From Pelagibacterium flavum (GTDB lineage: Bacteria > Pseudomonadota > Alphaproteobacteria > Rhizobiales > Devosiaceae): DNA of 64,000 nt. The stretch lies in NCBI RefSeq assembly GCF_025854335.1, contig NZ_CP107716.1:2101001-2165000 (forward strand), in the 5' to 3' direction. Made by a program: the position numbers and the translations under genes. Below, one piece after another: positions 44,101-52,790 of the stretch; within the stretch, counting starts at the first letter, position 1; each line of letters starts with the position of its first letter. The notes under the pieces were generated by a model that was given only the letters and a program-made list of their open reading frames with translations, did no database searches and was not told the DNA's origin.

Positions 44101-44659
44101 CAAAGCGCAACGGTGCGTCATGACCGGCCGGATAGAGATCGACCAGCCCGCCCCGCACGGCGTATTCTCCGGCTTGGCGCACGGTGGGCACGCGCAGATA
44201 GCCGTTGTTGGTGGCCCAGCCGATGAGCTTTTCACTGTCGACCATGCGTCCCGCCGCGGCCGAGAAGGTCATGGCAGCGACCACATCGCGCGGCACGACG
44301 CGCTGGATGAGCGCGTTTACGGCGGTGAGAACGATGGCGCCTTTGATCGCGGGATCGACCAGTTGCGCCAGTGCCGACATACGGGCGGCGATGGTTACGG
44401 CGTTTGGCGAAACGCGATCATAGGGCAGACAGTCCCAGGCCGGAAAGATCAGCACGGGATGGCCGGGCAACATGGTTTGCAGGATATCGGCCATGCGCTG
44501 CAAGCGACGACCATCACGAGCGACAAAGACAAGCGCAACAGGGGCTTGCGGTGCATCCTTGAGGCGTTGCTCGATTTCGCGCGCCAACACCGCCGGCTGC
44601 ATGCCGTCGGGAAGGTTGGCCAGAATCCTTGAGGGTCTGTCGCGCAGCAAATCGTCCAT
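41177..44659 (-). CDS. mfd: Transcription-repair coupling factor
   Basis: Mfd removes RNA polymerase stalled at lesions and recruits UvrA. The 1160-residue product has the full architecture: a UvrB-like N-terminal region (PAWDCLPYDRVSPN), a CarD-like RNA polymerase interaction domain (GDLVVHVDHGIGRF), and the helicase core with GDVGFGKTEVALRAAF (Walker A) and DEEQHFG. A TRG motif region follows, with ARQTAHAEPI upstream, and the C-terminal TRCF domain ends the protein. It lies 4 bases downstream of sdhE, an order conserved in the group. Confidence 0.97.
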   Translation of the reverse strand: MDDLLRDRPSRILANLPDGMQPAVLAREIEQRLKDAPQAPVALVFVARDGRRLQRMADILQTMLPGHPVLIFPAWDCLPYDRVSPNAVTIAARMSALAQLVDPAIKGAIVLTAVNALIQRVVPRDVVAAMTFSAAAGRMVDSEKLIGWATNNGYLRVPTVRQAGEYAVRGGLVDLYPAGHDAPLRFDFFGQQLETIRAFDPESQRTTGNVKSVTLVPMSEAMLTEDTIRRFRRNYTTAFGGNTADDPLYGAISAGQRFAGMEHWLPFFYEEMETLPAYIGDAPVYFDDQSREAYAERRDQIVDYYNARKEAREQGSTAGAPYKPLKPELLYNVEQGPYELARGHEISELSPFLPADENLPVIDCAGHLAPSFAAERQAADTNLFEAVISRIKSEARAGRKTIITCWTEGTRDRMGQVLKDHGLKAVKKLENWKQVDLLKVGQLGLVILPLETGYLTDNIAVLSEQDILGERIIRQTRRKKASDALTEASALSAGDLVVHVDHGIGRFIGLKAIEVQGAPHDCVEIEYAKGDKLYLPVENIELLSRYGAEGAELDKLGGVAWQAKKSKLKKRIRDMAEQLIKIAAARQTAHAEPIEVQTGAYDEFCARFPYEETEDQLATIDAVFEDLTSGRIMDRLVCGDVGFGKTEVALRAAFVMAMSGRQVAIVVPTTLLSRQHFKTFSDRFAGLPVRVRQASRLVPAAELKATKEGLKDGSVDIVVGTHALLSKSIEFRDIGLMIVDEEQHFGVAHKERLKEMRANVHVLTLSATPIPRTLQLALTGVRDLSLLATPPVDRLAIRTFVSPFDALVVREALLREKYRGGQAFYVCPRISDQADIAQFLADHVPEVSFVVANGQMAPQQLDDTMNAFYDGKFDVLVATTIVESGLDVPTANTLIVHRADKFGLAQLYQIRGRIGRSKTRAYAIFTVPADRKLNDQAQRRLQVLQSLESLGAGFQLASHDLDIRGAGNLLGEEQSGHIREVGFELYQSMLEEAVASLRAGQSAEEEEAGQWSPQISLGMPVMIPEAYVPDLQVRMQLYRRLGDLTDANEIDGVGAEMIDRFGPLPEEVEALLKVVLIKSLCRAANVEKVDAGPKGALITLRNGVFPNPAGLVRHIADPGQAARLRPDQKIMFARNWPTAEQRLKGSAAILSRLAGLAAGQ

Positions 44660-44663
44660 GAAA

Positions 44664-44936
44664 CTAGTTCTGTGAAATCTTGTGGTTGCGGATCGTGTCG
44701 ATCAGGTTGCGATCGGCATTATCGGGAATGTCGCTCTGGCCCATGAGCCAGGCCTGAAGATCGGTTTCCTCATGGTCCATCAGAGCTTCGAGCCGGTCGA
44801 GCATTTCGGCATCGAGCGTATCGAGGTGATCGGCGACGAATCCCCCGATCAGGATATCCATTTCCTGGGTGCCGCGATGCTGGGCGCGGTAAAGCGCGCG
44901 CTTGCGGCGCATTTCAATGGCTTTGGGGTCGGTCAT
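44664..44936 (-). CDS. sdhE: Succinate dehydrogenase assembly factor
   Basis: SdhE promotes covalent FAD attachment to SdhA. The 90-residue protein has the diagnostic RGTQEMD (RGxxE) motif near residue 21, the conserved early segment RRKRALYRAQHRG, and the helical tail typical of the family. It lies just upstream of mfd and is divergent from recG, as in many Hyphomicrobiales. Confidence 0.94.
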   Translation of the reverse strand: MTDPKAIEMRRKRALYRAQHRGTQEMDILIGGFVADHLDTLDAEMLDRLEALMDHEETDLQAWLMGQSDIPDNADRNLIDTIRNHKISQN

Positions 44937-45063
44937 GGTCCAGACAGGTGCTAAGGCTTGGGACCGCAGTTATTAGAGACATTTGGTGGCGCTGTCAGCC
45001 TTTTGCCGCCGCCCACAAGCATATATTGTTCCGTTTCCGTTCATACTAGCCCAGTTTTGAGTC

Positions 45064-47169
45064 GTGCCCCGCCCCGATCTGCTGAACCCGCTGTTCAAAT
45101 CGCTCAAATCGATGAAAGGCGTCGGGCCGCAACTGGGCGCGTTGTTCGCCAAGTTCTTCGGCGCGCCCGACGGGCAGGACGCGGTGGTGCTTGACGTGCT
45201 CATGCATATGCCGTCGGGGGTTATCGATAGGCGGGCGCAGAACGGGGTAGCCTATGCACCTGTCGGATCGATCGCCACGCTGAAGCTGCATATCGATGAG
45301 CATATCGTGCCGCCGCGCAACAGCCGTGCGCCGCTCCGCATCAAGGCCCATGACGAAACCGGCGAGATCACGCTGAGCTTTTTCGGCGCTCGGGGCGGCT
45401 GGGTGGAAAAGCAGCTGCCTGTTGGCGAAATCCGGTACGTCTCCGGCGAGATCGGGTTTTTCGGGCGCGAAAAGCAGATGACGCATCCGGATTATATCGT
45501 GGAACCCGACAAGCTTTCGAGCCTGCCGATGGTCGAGCCGGTCTATCCGTTGACCCATGGGCTATCATCGCGCGCGCTGCGCAAGGTGATCGCTTCGGCG
45601 CTCGAGTTGGTGCCGATCATTCCCGAATGGACGAGCAAGGACCGGCGCACGATCATGAACTGGCCGGGCTTTGCCGAGGCGCTGCACCATATTCATGCAC
45701 CGCAGCGGCCGAGTGAGGGCGATATCGTTTCACCCTCGCGCATGCGGCTGGCTTATGACGAATATCTGGCCGGACAATTGGCGCTGTCGCTCATCCGGGA
45801 GACCATGGTCAAATCCTCGGGCATCGCGCGGAGGGTGACCGAAGACATAACCGAAAAGGTGGAAGCCGCCCTGCCCTTTGCGCTGACCGATGGGCAGCGG
45901 CTGGCGATTGCCGATATCCGAGAGGATCTGGAACGGCCGACCCGCATGTCGCGGCTTTTGCAGGGCGATGTGGGGTCGGGCAAGACGGTGGTTGCGCTGA
46001 TGGCTATGGCGATGGTGGCCGAGGATGGCGGGCAATCGGCGCTGATGGCGCCGACAGAACTGCTGGCCAGCCAGCATTTCCGGACGCTCCAGCCGCTGGC
46101 TGAACAGGCCGGGCTGAAAGTGGTCCTGATGACCGGGAAGATGCCGGCGGCGGAAAAGCGGGCGGCATTGTCGGGGTTGGCCGATGGATCGATCACCATT
46201 GCCGTGGGCACTCATGCCCTGTTCCAGAGCGGGGTTGAGTTTGAGAATCTCGGGCTGACGGTGGTTGACGAGCAGCACCGGTTCGGGGTGCATCAGCGGC
46301 TGGCGCTGTCGGAAAAGGGCCACAAGACCGACCTACTGGTGATGACGGCGACGCCCATTCCGCGCACGCTGGTGCTGACCCATTTCGGCGACATGGATGT
46401 TTCGGTGTTGCGCGAAAAGCCGGCGGGACGGCAGCCGATCGATACGGCGACGCTGCCGATCTCCGAATATGGGCGTGTGGTGGGGCGGTTGGCGTCGCGG
46501 CTAGCGGAAGGCGCGCAGGCCTATTGGGTGTGCCCGCTGGTCGAGGAAAGCGACGTGCTCGACGTGGTGGCGGCCGAGGATCGATTTGCCGTACTCAAGA
46601 AGAGCTTTGGCGATCGGGTGGAGCTTGTGCATGGGCGGATGAGTGCTGCGGCCAAGCAGGAGGCGATGGCGCGGTTTTCCTCGGGCGACGCGCAGATCCT
46701 TGTTGCAACCACGGTGATCGAAGTGGGGGTCGATGTGCCCAATGCGACGATCATCATCATCGAGCACGCCGAGCGGTTCGGGCTGGCGCAATTGCACCAG
46801 TTGCGCGGGCGGGTCGGGCGTGGGTCGGCTCGCTCAGCCTGTCTGTTGCTCTATTCCGAGCCGTTGAGCGAAACGGCCAAGCAGCGGCTCGAAGCGATCC
46901 GCACGACCGATGACGGGTTCGAGATCGCCGAAAAAGATCTTGAATTGCGCGGCCAGGGCGATTTGCTGGGGACGCGGCAGTCGGGGATGCCCGGCTATCG
47001 CATTGCAGTGCCCGATGTCCACAAACATCTGCTGGAGATGGCGCATGATGATGCGCGGGCCGCGCTGGACCGCAATCCCGGGCTAAAGGGACCGGAGGGC
47101 GAAGCGCTGCGGGCGCTGCTCTATATTTTCCGCAAGGATCTGGCCATTCCGCTGATCAAGGCGGGATGA
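45064..47169 (+). CDS. recG: ATP-dependent DNA helicase RecG
   Basis: RecG regresses stalled replication forks and processes recombination intermediates. The 701-residue product has the wedge domain N-terminally (LLNPLFKSLKSMKGVGPQLG), Walker A LQGDVGSGKTVVALMAM, the DEQHRFGV box, and VATTVIEVGVDVPNATI with LRGRVGRGSARS. The start codon is GTG at 45064, chosen because family homology begins at PRPDLLNPLF. It is divergent from sdhE-mfd across a 127-base gap. Confidence 0.97.
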   Translation: MPRPDLLNPLFKSLKSMKGVGPQLGALFAKFFGAPDGQDAVVLDVLMHMPSGVIDRRAQNGVAYAPVGSIATLKLHIDEHIVPPRNSRAPLRIKAHDETGEITLSFFGARGGWVEKQLPVGEIRYVSGEIGFFGREKQMTHPDYIVEPDKLSSLPMVEPVYPLTHGLSSRALRKVIASALELVPIIPEWTSKDRRTIMNWPGFAEALHHIHAPQRPSEGDIVSPSRMRLAYDEYLAGQLALSLIRETMVKSSGIARRVTEDITEKVEAALPFALTDGQRLAIADIREDLERPTRMSRLLQGDVGSGKTVVALMAMAMVAEDGGQSALMAPTELLASQHFRTLQPLAEQAGLKVVLMTGKMPAAEKRAALSGLADGSITIAVGTHALFQSGVEFENLGLTVVDEQHRFGVHQRLALSEKGHKTDLLVMTATPIPRTLVLTHFGDMDVSVLREKPAGRQPIDTATLPISEYGRVVGRLASRLAEGAQAYWVCPLVEESDVLDVVAAEDRFAVLKKSFGDRVELVHGRMSAAAKQEAMARFSSGDAQILVATTVIEVGVDVPNATIIIIEHAERFGLAQLHQLRGRVGRGSARSACLLLYSEPLSETAKQRLEAIRTTDDGFEIAEKDLELRGQGDLLGTRQSGMPGYRIAVPDVHKHLLEMAHDDARAALDRNPGLKGPEGEALRALLYIFRKDLAIPLIKAG

Positions 47170-47238
47170 TCGGGGTAGCGGCAGGCTGGTCCGGCCGATA
47201 GAAGTTGCTCTACGACTCTTTCCTTCCAAGGTTTTGCC

Positions 47239-48054
47239 ATGCAGCCCTCCAGCGATATTTCCCGTCTCATCGAGATCATGGCGCGCCTGCGCGACAAGGA
47301 GACAGGGTGCCCCTGGGATATCGAGCAGGATTTCAGGTCGATCCGGCACTATACGATCGAGGAAGCCTATGAGGTGGCGGATGCGATCGAGCGAGAGGAT
47401 TACGACGATCTGCGCGACGAGTTGGGCGACCTTTTGCTGCAGCCGATCTATCACGCGCAGATGGCCAAGGAAGAAGGGCTGTTCGAGATCGGCGACGTTA
47501 TCTATGCGGTGACTGAAAAGCTGATCCGGCGCCATCCACACGTTTTCGGGGACGATGAGGCGGGCAATGCTGCTTCCAGCGAGAAACGCTGGGAGGCGAT
47601 CAAGGCCGGGGAGCGGGCCAGAAAGGCCAAGCGGCGCGGCGGAGAAAAACCCCTTTCCCTGCTTGATGACGTTCCCGCTGGGTTACCGGCGCTGACGCGG
47701 GCGGGAAAACTCGCCAAGCGCGCGGCTCGGGTGGGGTTCGACTGGCCCGATACTGCATCGGTCATTGCCAAGATCGAGGAAGAGCTTGGCGAAGCCGAGG
47801 AGGCGCTTGCGGGGACCGATGAGGCGGCAAAAGCCGAAGAAATTGGCGATTTGCTGTTTGCCGTTGCCAATCTCGCCCGCCATGCCGGGATCGATCCGGA
47901 GGCGGCGCTGCGCGATGCCAATGCCAAATTCGTGCGGCGGTTCGAGCATGTGGAGGCCCGGTGCCGCGAGGACGAGATCGAGATTTCCGAGGCGGGGCTT
48001 GAGCGGCTGGACCGTTACTGGAACGAAATCCGCAAGACCGACAAATCAGCTTGA
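47239..48054 (+). CDS. mazG: Nucleoside triphosphate pyrophosphohydrolase MazG
   Basis: MazG hydrolyses NTPs to NMPs and pyrophosphate, cleaning the pool or tuning alarmones. The 271-residue product has two tandem all-alpha domains. The first carries TGCPWDIEQDFRSIRHY and EEAYEVADAIEREDYDDL with LRDELGDLL. The second has KIEEELGEAEEALAGTDEAA and EEIGDLLFAVANLARH. The 3' end overlaps the converging hflX gene by 9 bases. Confidence 0.94.
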   Translation: MQPSSDISRLIEIMARLRDKETGCPWDIEQDFRSIRHYTIEEAYEVADAIEREDYDDLRDELGDLLLQPIYHAQMAKEEGLFEIGDVIYAVTEKLIRRHPHVFGDDEAGNAASSEKRWEAIKAGERARKAKRRGGEKPLSLLDDVPAGLPALTRAGKLAKRAARVGFDWPDTASVIAKIEEELGEAEEALAGTDEAAKAEEIGDLLFAVANLARHAGIDPEAALRDANAKFVRRFEHVEARCREDEIEISEAGLERLDRYWNEIRKTDKSA

Positions 48055-49401
48055 GCCGTCGAGCCCGGTAATCCGGCCGGCAAATTTTTCGGAAAACTCG
48101 GCACGGTGCCGGGGCAGAACCCGAACCGTGTAGCGCGTGCCTTCATCGTCGGGTTCACCGCGCTCAACGACCTCGGCGTTGGCGTAAAGCCAGCCGGTTT
48201 CAGAACTCGATTCGTGCGGGATCAGGACGCTGAACAGGCGAGAATCCTGGGCAAGCGTCTTTTCGATAGCCAGAAGAAGCTCGGGCAGCCCCTGCCCTGT
48301 CACGGCTGACACCGGAACGGAGGCGGCGACTTTCCCCGCTGGGGCTATGGTTGCCAATCCATCCACGGCGTCGGCGGGGAGATTGTCGATCTTGTTCCAG
48401 ACTTCGATGATCGGGGTGGTTTCGCCGGTGACACCGAGCGAAGCCAGAACCGAGAGCACGTCGTTTGCCTGTGCCGGATGGTCGGGGTTGGAAACGTCGC
48501 GGACGTGCAAGATGACCTGGGCCTGCGTCACTTCCTCGAGCGTACCGCGAAAGGCGGCGACCAGATCGGTGGGCAGATCGGAAATGAAGCCAACGGTATC
48601 GGACAGGATGATGTCGCGGCCATGGGGGAGCGAGGCGCGGCGCACGGTGGTGTCCAGCGTTGCGAAAAGCAGGTTCTCGGCCATGACGCCGGAGCCCGTA
48701 ATAGCATTAAACAGACTCGATTTTCCCGCGTTGGTGTAACCGACCAGCGCGACCACGGGGAAAGGCACAGAATCGCGGGGGCCGCGCTGGAGTTGACGGG
48801 TGCGGCGCACCTTATCGAGCCGGCGTTCGAGAACCAGAATGCGGTCCTGGATCTGGCGCCGATCGGATTCGATCTGGGTTTCGCCCGGGCCGCCAAGAAA
48901 GCCGCCACCGCCGCGCTGACGCTCAAGGTGGGTCCAGGAGCGGACCAGACGGCCCTTCTGGTAATTGAGGTGGGCGAGTTCGACCTGCAGCACGCCTTCG
49001 CGGGTTGCCGCGCGTTCGCCGAAAATCTCAAGAATCAGCGCCGTGCGGTCGAGGACCTTCACGCCGATTTCGCGTTCGAGATTGCGTTGCTGGATGGCCG
49101 AGAGCGGCGCATCGATGACGAGCAGTTCGATGTCTTGTTCCTTGGCCCACTCGGCCAGTTGCTGCACCTGCCCGCCACCGAGATAGGTCGCGGGCTTGAT
49201 TTCGCGCACACGCAGGATTTCGGTGAACACCAGGTCGAGCGCTATGGCTGCGGCAAGCCCGATAAACTCGGCATGCCGCGCTTCCGCGGGTCGCGAATAG
49301 CGGTTGTGTCTGACGTCGGGGGTTACGAGGCCAGTGCGTGTGGGGACTTCGCGGAGGTCCACGAAGCCCTTGCCATCGTCGTCGTCTTCTCTATCGATCA
49401 A
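48046..49401 (-). CDS. hflX: GTPase HflX
   Basis: HflX is a ribosome-splitting GTPase active in stress recovery. The 451-residue product has the N-terminal glycine-rich HflX domain ([20 protein letters not shown]), the linker with [19 protein letters not shown], the P-loop [16 protein letters not shown] and the switch [19 protein letters not shown]. The start overlaps the hfq stop by 4 bases. It is the last gene of the dusB-to-hflX run. Confidence 0.96.
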   Translation of the reverse strand: MIDREDDDDGKGFVDLREVPTRTGLVTPDVRHNRYSRPAEARHAEFIGLAAAIALDLVFTEILRVREIKPATYLGGGQVQQLAEWAKEQDIELLVIDAPLSAIQQRNLEREIGVKVLDRTALILEIFGERAATREGVLQVELAHLNYQKGRLVRSWTHLERQRGGGGFLGGPGETQIESDRRQIQDRILVLERRLDKVRRTRQLQRGPRDSVPFPVVALVGYTNAGKSSLFNAITGSGVMAENLLFATLDTTVRRASLPHGRDIILSDTVGFISDLPTDLVAAFRGTLEEVTQAQVILHVRDVSNPDHPAQANDVLSVLASLGVTGETTPIIEVWNKIDNLPADAVDGLATIAPAGKVAASVPVSAVTGQGLPELLLAIEKTLAQDSRLFSVLIPHESSSETGWLYANAEVVERGEPDDEGTRYTVRVLPRHRAEFSEKFAGRITGLDGSS

Positions 49402-49643
49402 TCGGTGTTGCTCTCGGGGTCGAACAGTTGAATGGGTGCGCCCGGCATGATTGTCGAAATCGCGTGCTTATAGACCAGTTGGCTCTGGGCATCGCGACGC
49501 AGCAGCAAACAGAAATTGTCGAACCAGGTGATGACGCCCTGCAATTTTACGCCGTTGACGAGAAAGATCGTCACCGGAACCTTGTTCTTGCGAACGTGAT
49601 TGAGAAAGGCATCCTGAAGGTTCTGCACCTTTTCACTGGGCAT
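49398..49643 (-). CDS. hfq: RNA chaperone Hfq
   Basis: Hfq pairs small RNAs with mRNAs and in this group also affects nif and stress genes. The 81-residue product has the Sm1 core [20 protein letters not shown] and the Sm2 signature [10 protein letters not shown]. The frame is open upstream to 49757, but homology begins at [16 protein letters not shown] (49643). Its stop overlaps the hflX start, so the two are coupled. A 158-base gap separates it from trkH and probably contains a dedicated promoter. Confidence 0.97.
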   Translation of the reverse strand: MPSEKVQNLQDAFLNHVRKNKVPVTIFLVNGVKLQGVITWFDNFCLLLRRDAQSQLVYKHAISTIMPGAPIQLFDPESNTD

Positions 49644-49801
49644 TGTACGGCCTCTTGTTTGCGTCGGGCATGGGGCACCGGTCAGACGCCCCGACCGACT
49701 TTTTGTTTGGCAACCAGCTTGGGTGCCGCCCTGCCCGTTTGACGCATTACATGTCAACGACGCAACTATTGCATATCTCTTGGTAGGAGCCTAGAGCACA
49801 A

Positions 49802-51241
49802 TTACCAGCGATTTCCTGTAATTGCCGCCAGTACCACGAGGATTTCGATGCGGGCGATCGTCGCGACCGCTGCTATCGTCAGCAAGGTGGCGTCCGACGC
49901 GACGCCCTGCGACAGGCCGGGAATAGCGGCGTCGACGAGATTGCCGACCTGCGAAAACGAGCCCGCAGCAATGGCCATGGCGTCCGGCAGTGAATGGCCC
50001 TGAGCGGCAAACACCAAAAGAGCCATGGTGAGCGCCAGCACGCCGAGGAAAAACGTACTCCAGACGGATTTGGCGATAACGCGCTGCTGGGTATCGTATT
50101 GCACGTCGTCTCGCAGTATGGCGCTGGGATAAACCAGCCGGTCGAGTTCGTTGCCGACGTGCTTGAGCATGGTGAGCAGGCGGAAGGCCTTGATGCCGCC
50201 GGCTGTGGAATACGAGCAGCCACCAATGAAAACGACAATGAGAATGGCCTCGAACGGTATGGAAACGCCCAGCCTTTGATCGTGGGTTACGCCCGTCGTC
50301 GTGGCGATCGAAATCATATCGAAGACGTAGTTGAAGGCGCTTTCAAAGCCCTGCCGACCCTCAGGAGGGGCGAAAATCGAGGCAAGTGCGGCTATGACCG
50401 CCAATGCGCCGACCGCTGCGAGATAACGCATGCCTTCGTGATGCTCGCGCGAACCTTCGCCAGCGCGTGCGATGAGCAGGCGATGCCAGATTATGCTTGT
50501 TGCGCCGACAAGCATGAAGACCATCATGATGATTTCGGCAAACCGATTGTCGAGAACGGAAACGGTGGAACCGGGCGGTACGAACCCGTTTGTCGAGAGC
50601 ATGCTCATGGCGACCACGATGGCGTCGTCAGCCGGGACGCGGACGATGATCAGCAGCATGGCGCAGGCAATCGTCAAGGTCAGATAGGGCACGGCAATCG
50701 ACTGCAGTGTTACGAGAATGCGGGGGTCATCTTCTGTACGCGCATGCTGGACCTGCCGCAGATTGGCGTTGGGTATTCCGCCAACCCGGTACGGTCCCAA
50801 TACGTAGACAGCCAGGGTCAGGGTGGTCAGGCCGCCCACCCATGCCACCGTGGCTCTGTAGAAGGTCATCGAGGGCGACAGATCGGCGGGCGGGCGCAGG
50901 GTTACCCCAAGCGTCACGGCGGCCGAACTGGCCTCGAAAACGGCTGAGACGAGCCGCTGCCCTTCAACGAGCATGAAAAGGGGGACGGCAGCGACAATCA
51001 GCGACAGCCAGACGGTGATGGCCGCCATGAACACCCCTGCTCTATTGAGGGTGCGGGCACGCCGAGTCAGCGACAAGATGGTGACGGCGGACAGAAACCC
51101 ATAGCCGATGCCGACGAGAAAGATGGCTTCAAGGGCGCGCCAATTGCCTTCGACGAGAGCGACGAACAGCGGCAACACCAATGAGAGGGCGAAAACCCCG
51201 AACACACCGGCCGATAAAATTCCGATGGTGGGCAAACCCAT
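49802..51241 (-). CDS. trkH: Trk potassium uptake channel subunit TrkH
   Basis: TrkH is the membrane pore of the low-affinity potassium uptake system, driven with TrkA. The 479-residue, very hydrophobic protein shows repeated membrane-pore-membrane units. Selectivity-filter-like stretches include GGLTTLTLAVYVLG, STNGFVPPGST, TTTGVTHDQ and GGCSYSTAGGIKAFRL, each with the conserved Gly. It is separated from trkA by 117 bases that hold a long palindrome and a repeat. Confidence 0.94.
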   Translation of the reverse strand: MGLPTIGILSAGVFGVFALSLVLPLFVALVEGNWRALEAIFLVGIGYGFLSAVTILSLTRRARTLNRAGVFMAAITVWLSLIVAAVPLFMLVEGQRLVSAVFEASSAAVTLGVTLRPPADLSPSMTFYRATVAWVGGLTTLTLAVYVLGPYRVGGIPNANLRQVQHARTEDDPRILVTLQSIAVPYLTLTIACAMLLIIVRVPADDAIVVAMSMLSTNGFVPPGSTVSVLDNRFAEIIMMVFMLVGATSIIWHRLLIARAGEGSREHHEGMRYLAAVGALAVIAALASIFAPPEGRQGFESAFNYVFDMISIATTTGVTHDQRLGVSIPFEAILIVVFIGGCSYSTAGGIKAFRLLTMLKHVGNELDRLVYPSAILRDDVQYDTQQRVIAKSVWSTFFLGVLALTMALLVFAAQGHSLPDAMAIAAGSFSQVGNLVDAAIPGLSQGVASDATLLTIAAVATIARIEILVVLAAITGNRW

Positions 51242-51257
51242 CCCCTCTCAGGACACC

Positions 51258-51298
51258 TAGATCGTGTCAGTGATTCATTGAATCGCTGACACGATCTA
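51258..51298. repeat. 41-bp near-perfect palindrome between trkA and trkH
   Basis: The outer arms TAGATCGTGTCAG (51258-51270) and CTGACACGATCTA (51286-51298) are perfect 13-bp complements. Inside, GATTCA (51272-51277) and TGAATC (51279-51284) pair, with a T-G wobble between the two blocks. In RNA it would fold as one long hairpin with an essentially closed loop. It could attenuate trkH relative to trkA. Confidence 0.75.
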
Positions 51299-51306
51299 CC
51301 CCTTTT

Positions 51307-51361
51307 GTTTTGGCGCAAGTCTTATCGGAAAACCGGTTCCCACTTTTCCGGACCTGCTCTA
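51307..51361. repeat. Hyphomicrobiales intergenic repeat element
   Basis: The core CGGAAAACCGGTTCCCACTT with CGGAAAA and TTTTCCG arms (51326-51332 and 51344-51350) is familiar from many intergenic copies in Rhizobium, Brucella and Devosia relatives (recalled, not searched). It follows directly on the 41-bp palindrome and reaches to the trkA stop codon, forming a composite of about 100 bases. A diverged copy lies upstream of rlpA. Confidence 0.65.
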
Positions 51362-52735
51362 GAAAAAGTCGATGCTGACCCTGAACATCTGCTCGACCTG
51401 TCGCAGGCTGGCGGCGAGCGCGAAAACGATGACGAAATCGCCCGCCCGCACAATGGTATCGCCCGTCGGCATGATCGACTGGCTGCCGCGCACGATGGCG
51501 CCAATGCGGATACCGGGCGGGAGCTTGAACTCCCGCAGCGGCTTTCCGACCAGCGTCGAGGTTTCGAGCGCTTCGGCTTCAAGAATTTCGGCGGCGCCGT
51601 TGCCGAGCGTATAGACGCCGCGGATGCGGCCGCGCCTGACATGGCGGAGAACCTTCGAGACGGTAATGGCGCGCGGATTGATGAAGGCATCGACACCGAG
51701 CCTGCGAGCGACGCGGGGATATTGGCTCTGGTTCACGAGGGCAATATTGGCGTGGCAGCCCATTTCGCTGGCGATGACCGAGGACAAAATGTTGGTCTTG
51801 TCGTCATTGGTCAGCCCCAGGAACATATGGGCATCGCGAACGTCGACCTCGCGCATGATGTCTTCGGCCAGCGCATCGCCGAACACGACGATGGAATGCT
51901 TCATGGCTTCGGCGGTTCGCTGGGCGTTGTCCCGGTTGCTCTCAATGATGCGGATGGACACCGTGGGGTCGGTTTCCTCGATGCGTCGGGCAACGTAACG
52001 TCCGACATTGCCGGCGCCGGCGATGACCACGCGGCTGGGCGGCACTTCGTCGCGTCCGAAGAGGCCGAGGACACGCTGGACCTGGTCACGCGCCACGGCC
52101 ACCACGGCCTGATCGCCGGCGATCATCTGCTCGTGGGAATGGATGACCCGCATTTCGCCGTCGCGCCGCACGCCCATGACCGTGGCCTGGAGGTTGGGAA
52201 ACAGGTCGGTGAGGTGCCGCAAGGGGGTATCGATTACCGCGCAGTCTTCGGTGACGTTGACCTCGATCACGACGACCTGATCGTCCTCGAACGTCACGAT
52301 CTCATTGGCGCCGGGATAGGCCATGCGCTGCAAGATGAGTTCGCCCACTTCGACCTCGGGCGAGATGATGACGTCGATGGGCAGATGATCCCGGGAGAAC
52401 ATGTTGCTCCATTCGGGATCGAGATAGCTTTGTGAACGGATGCGGGCGATGCGGGTTGGCACCTCGAAGATCGAATGGGCCACCTGGCAGGCGGTCATAT
52501 TGACTTCATCGACCTGAGTGACGGCGATCAGCATATCGGCATCACGCGCGCCGGCCTGGGCCAGAACGTCCGGATGGGATCCGTGCCCGTGCAACCCGCG
52601 CGCATCGAGCGTGTCCCTGACGCGCTGCACCAGGGCCGGATTGTTGTCGATGACGGTGATTTCGTTGCCTTCGGCCGACAGGCGTTCGGCGATCCCGTAG
52701 CCGACCTGGCCGGCTCCGCAGATAATAACTCTCAT
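51359..52735 (-). CDS. trkA: Trk potassium uptake regulatory subunit TrkA
   Basis: TrkA binds NAD(H) and ATP and gates TrkH. The 458-residue product has two tandem RCK units: Rossmann motif GAGQVGYGIAERLSAEG followed by a first TrkA-C domain, then GAGNVGRYVARRIEETDP with a second TrkA-C domain. It lies 55 bases downstream of ntrX, in an order conserved in alphaproteobacteria, where potassium uptake is placed in the ntr block. Confidence 0.95.
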   Translation of the reverse strand: MRVIICGAGQVGYGIAERLSAEGNEITVIDNNPALVQRVRDTLDARGLHGHGSHPDVLAQAGARDADMLIAVTQVDEVNMTACQVAHSIFEVPTRIARIRSQSYLDPEWSNMFSRDHLPIDVIISPEVEVGELILQRMAYPGANEIVTFEDDQVVVIEVNVTEDCAVIDTPLRHLTDLFPNLQATVMGVRRDGEMRVIHSHEQMIAGDQAVVAVARDQVQRVLGLFGRDEVPPSRVVIAGAGNVGRYVARRIEETDPTVSIRIIESNRDNAQRTAEAMKHSIVVFGDALAEDIMREVDVRDAHMFLGLTNDDKTNILSSVIASEMGCHANIALVNQSQYPRVARRLGVDAFINPRAITVSKVLRHVRRGRIRGVYTLGNGAAEILEAEALETSTLVGKPLREFKLPPGIRIGAIVRGSQSIMPTGDTIVRAGDFVIVFALAASLRQVEQMFRVSIDFF

Positions 52736-52790
52736 TTCAGCGTCCCAGATGGAAGCGACGGCGCATGTGTTAGCACGCCATCACCTGTCA

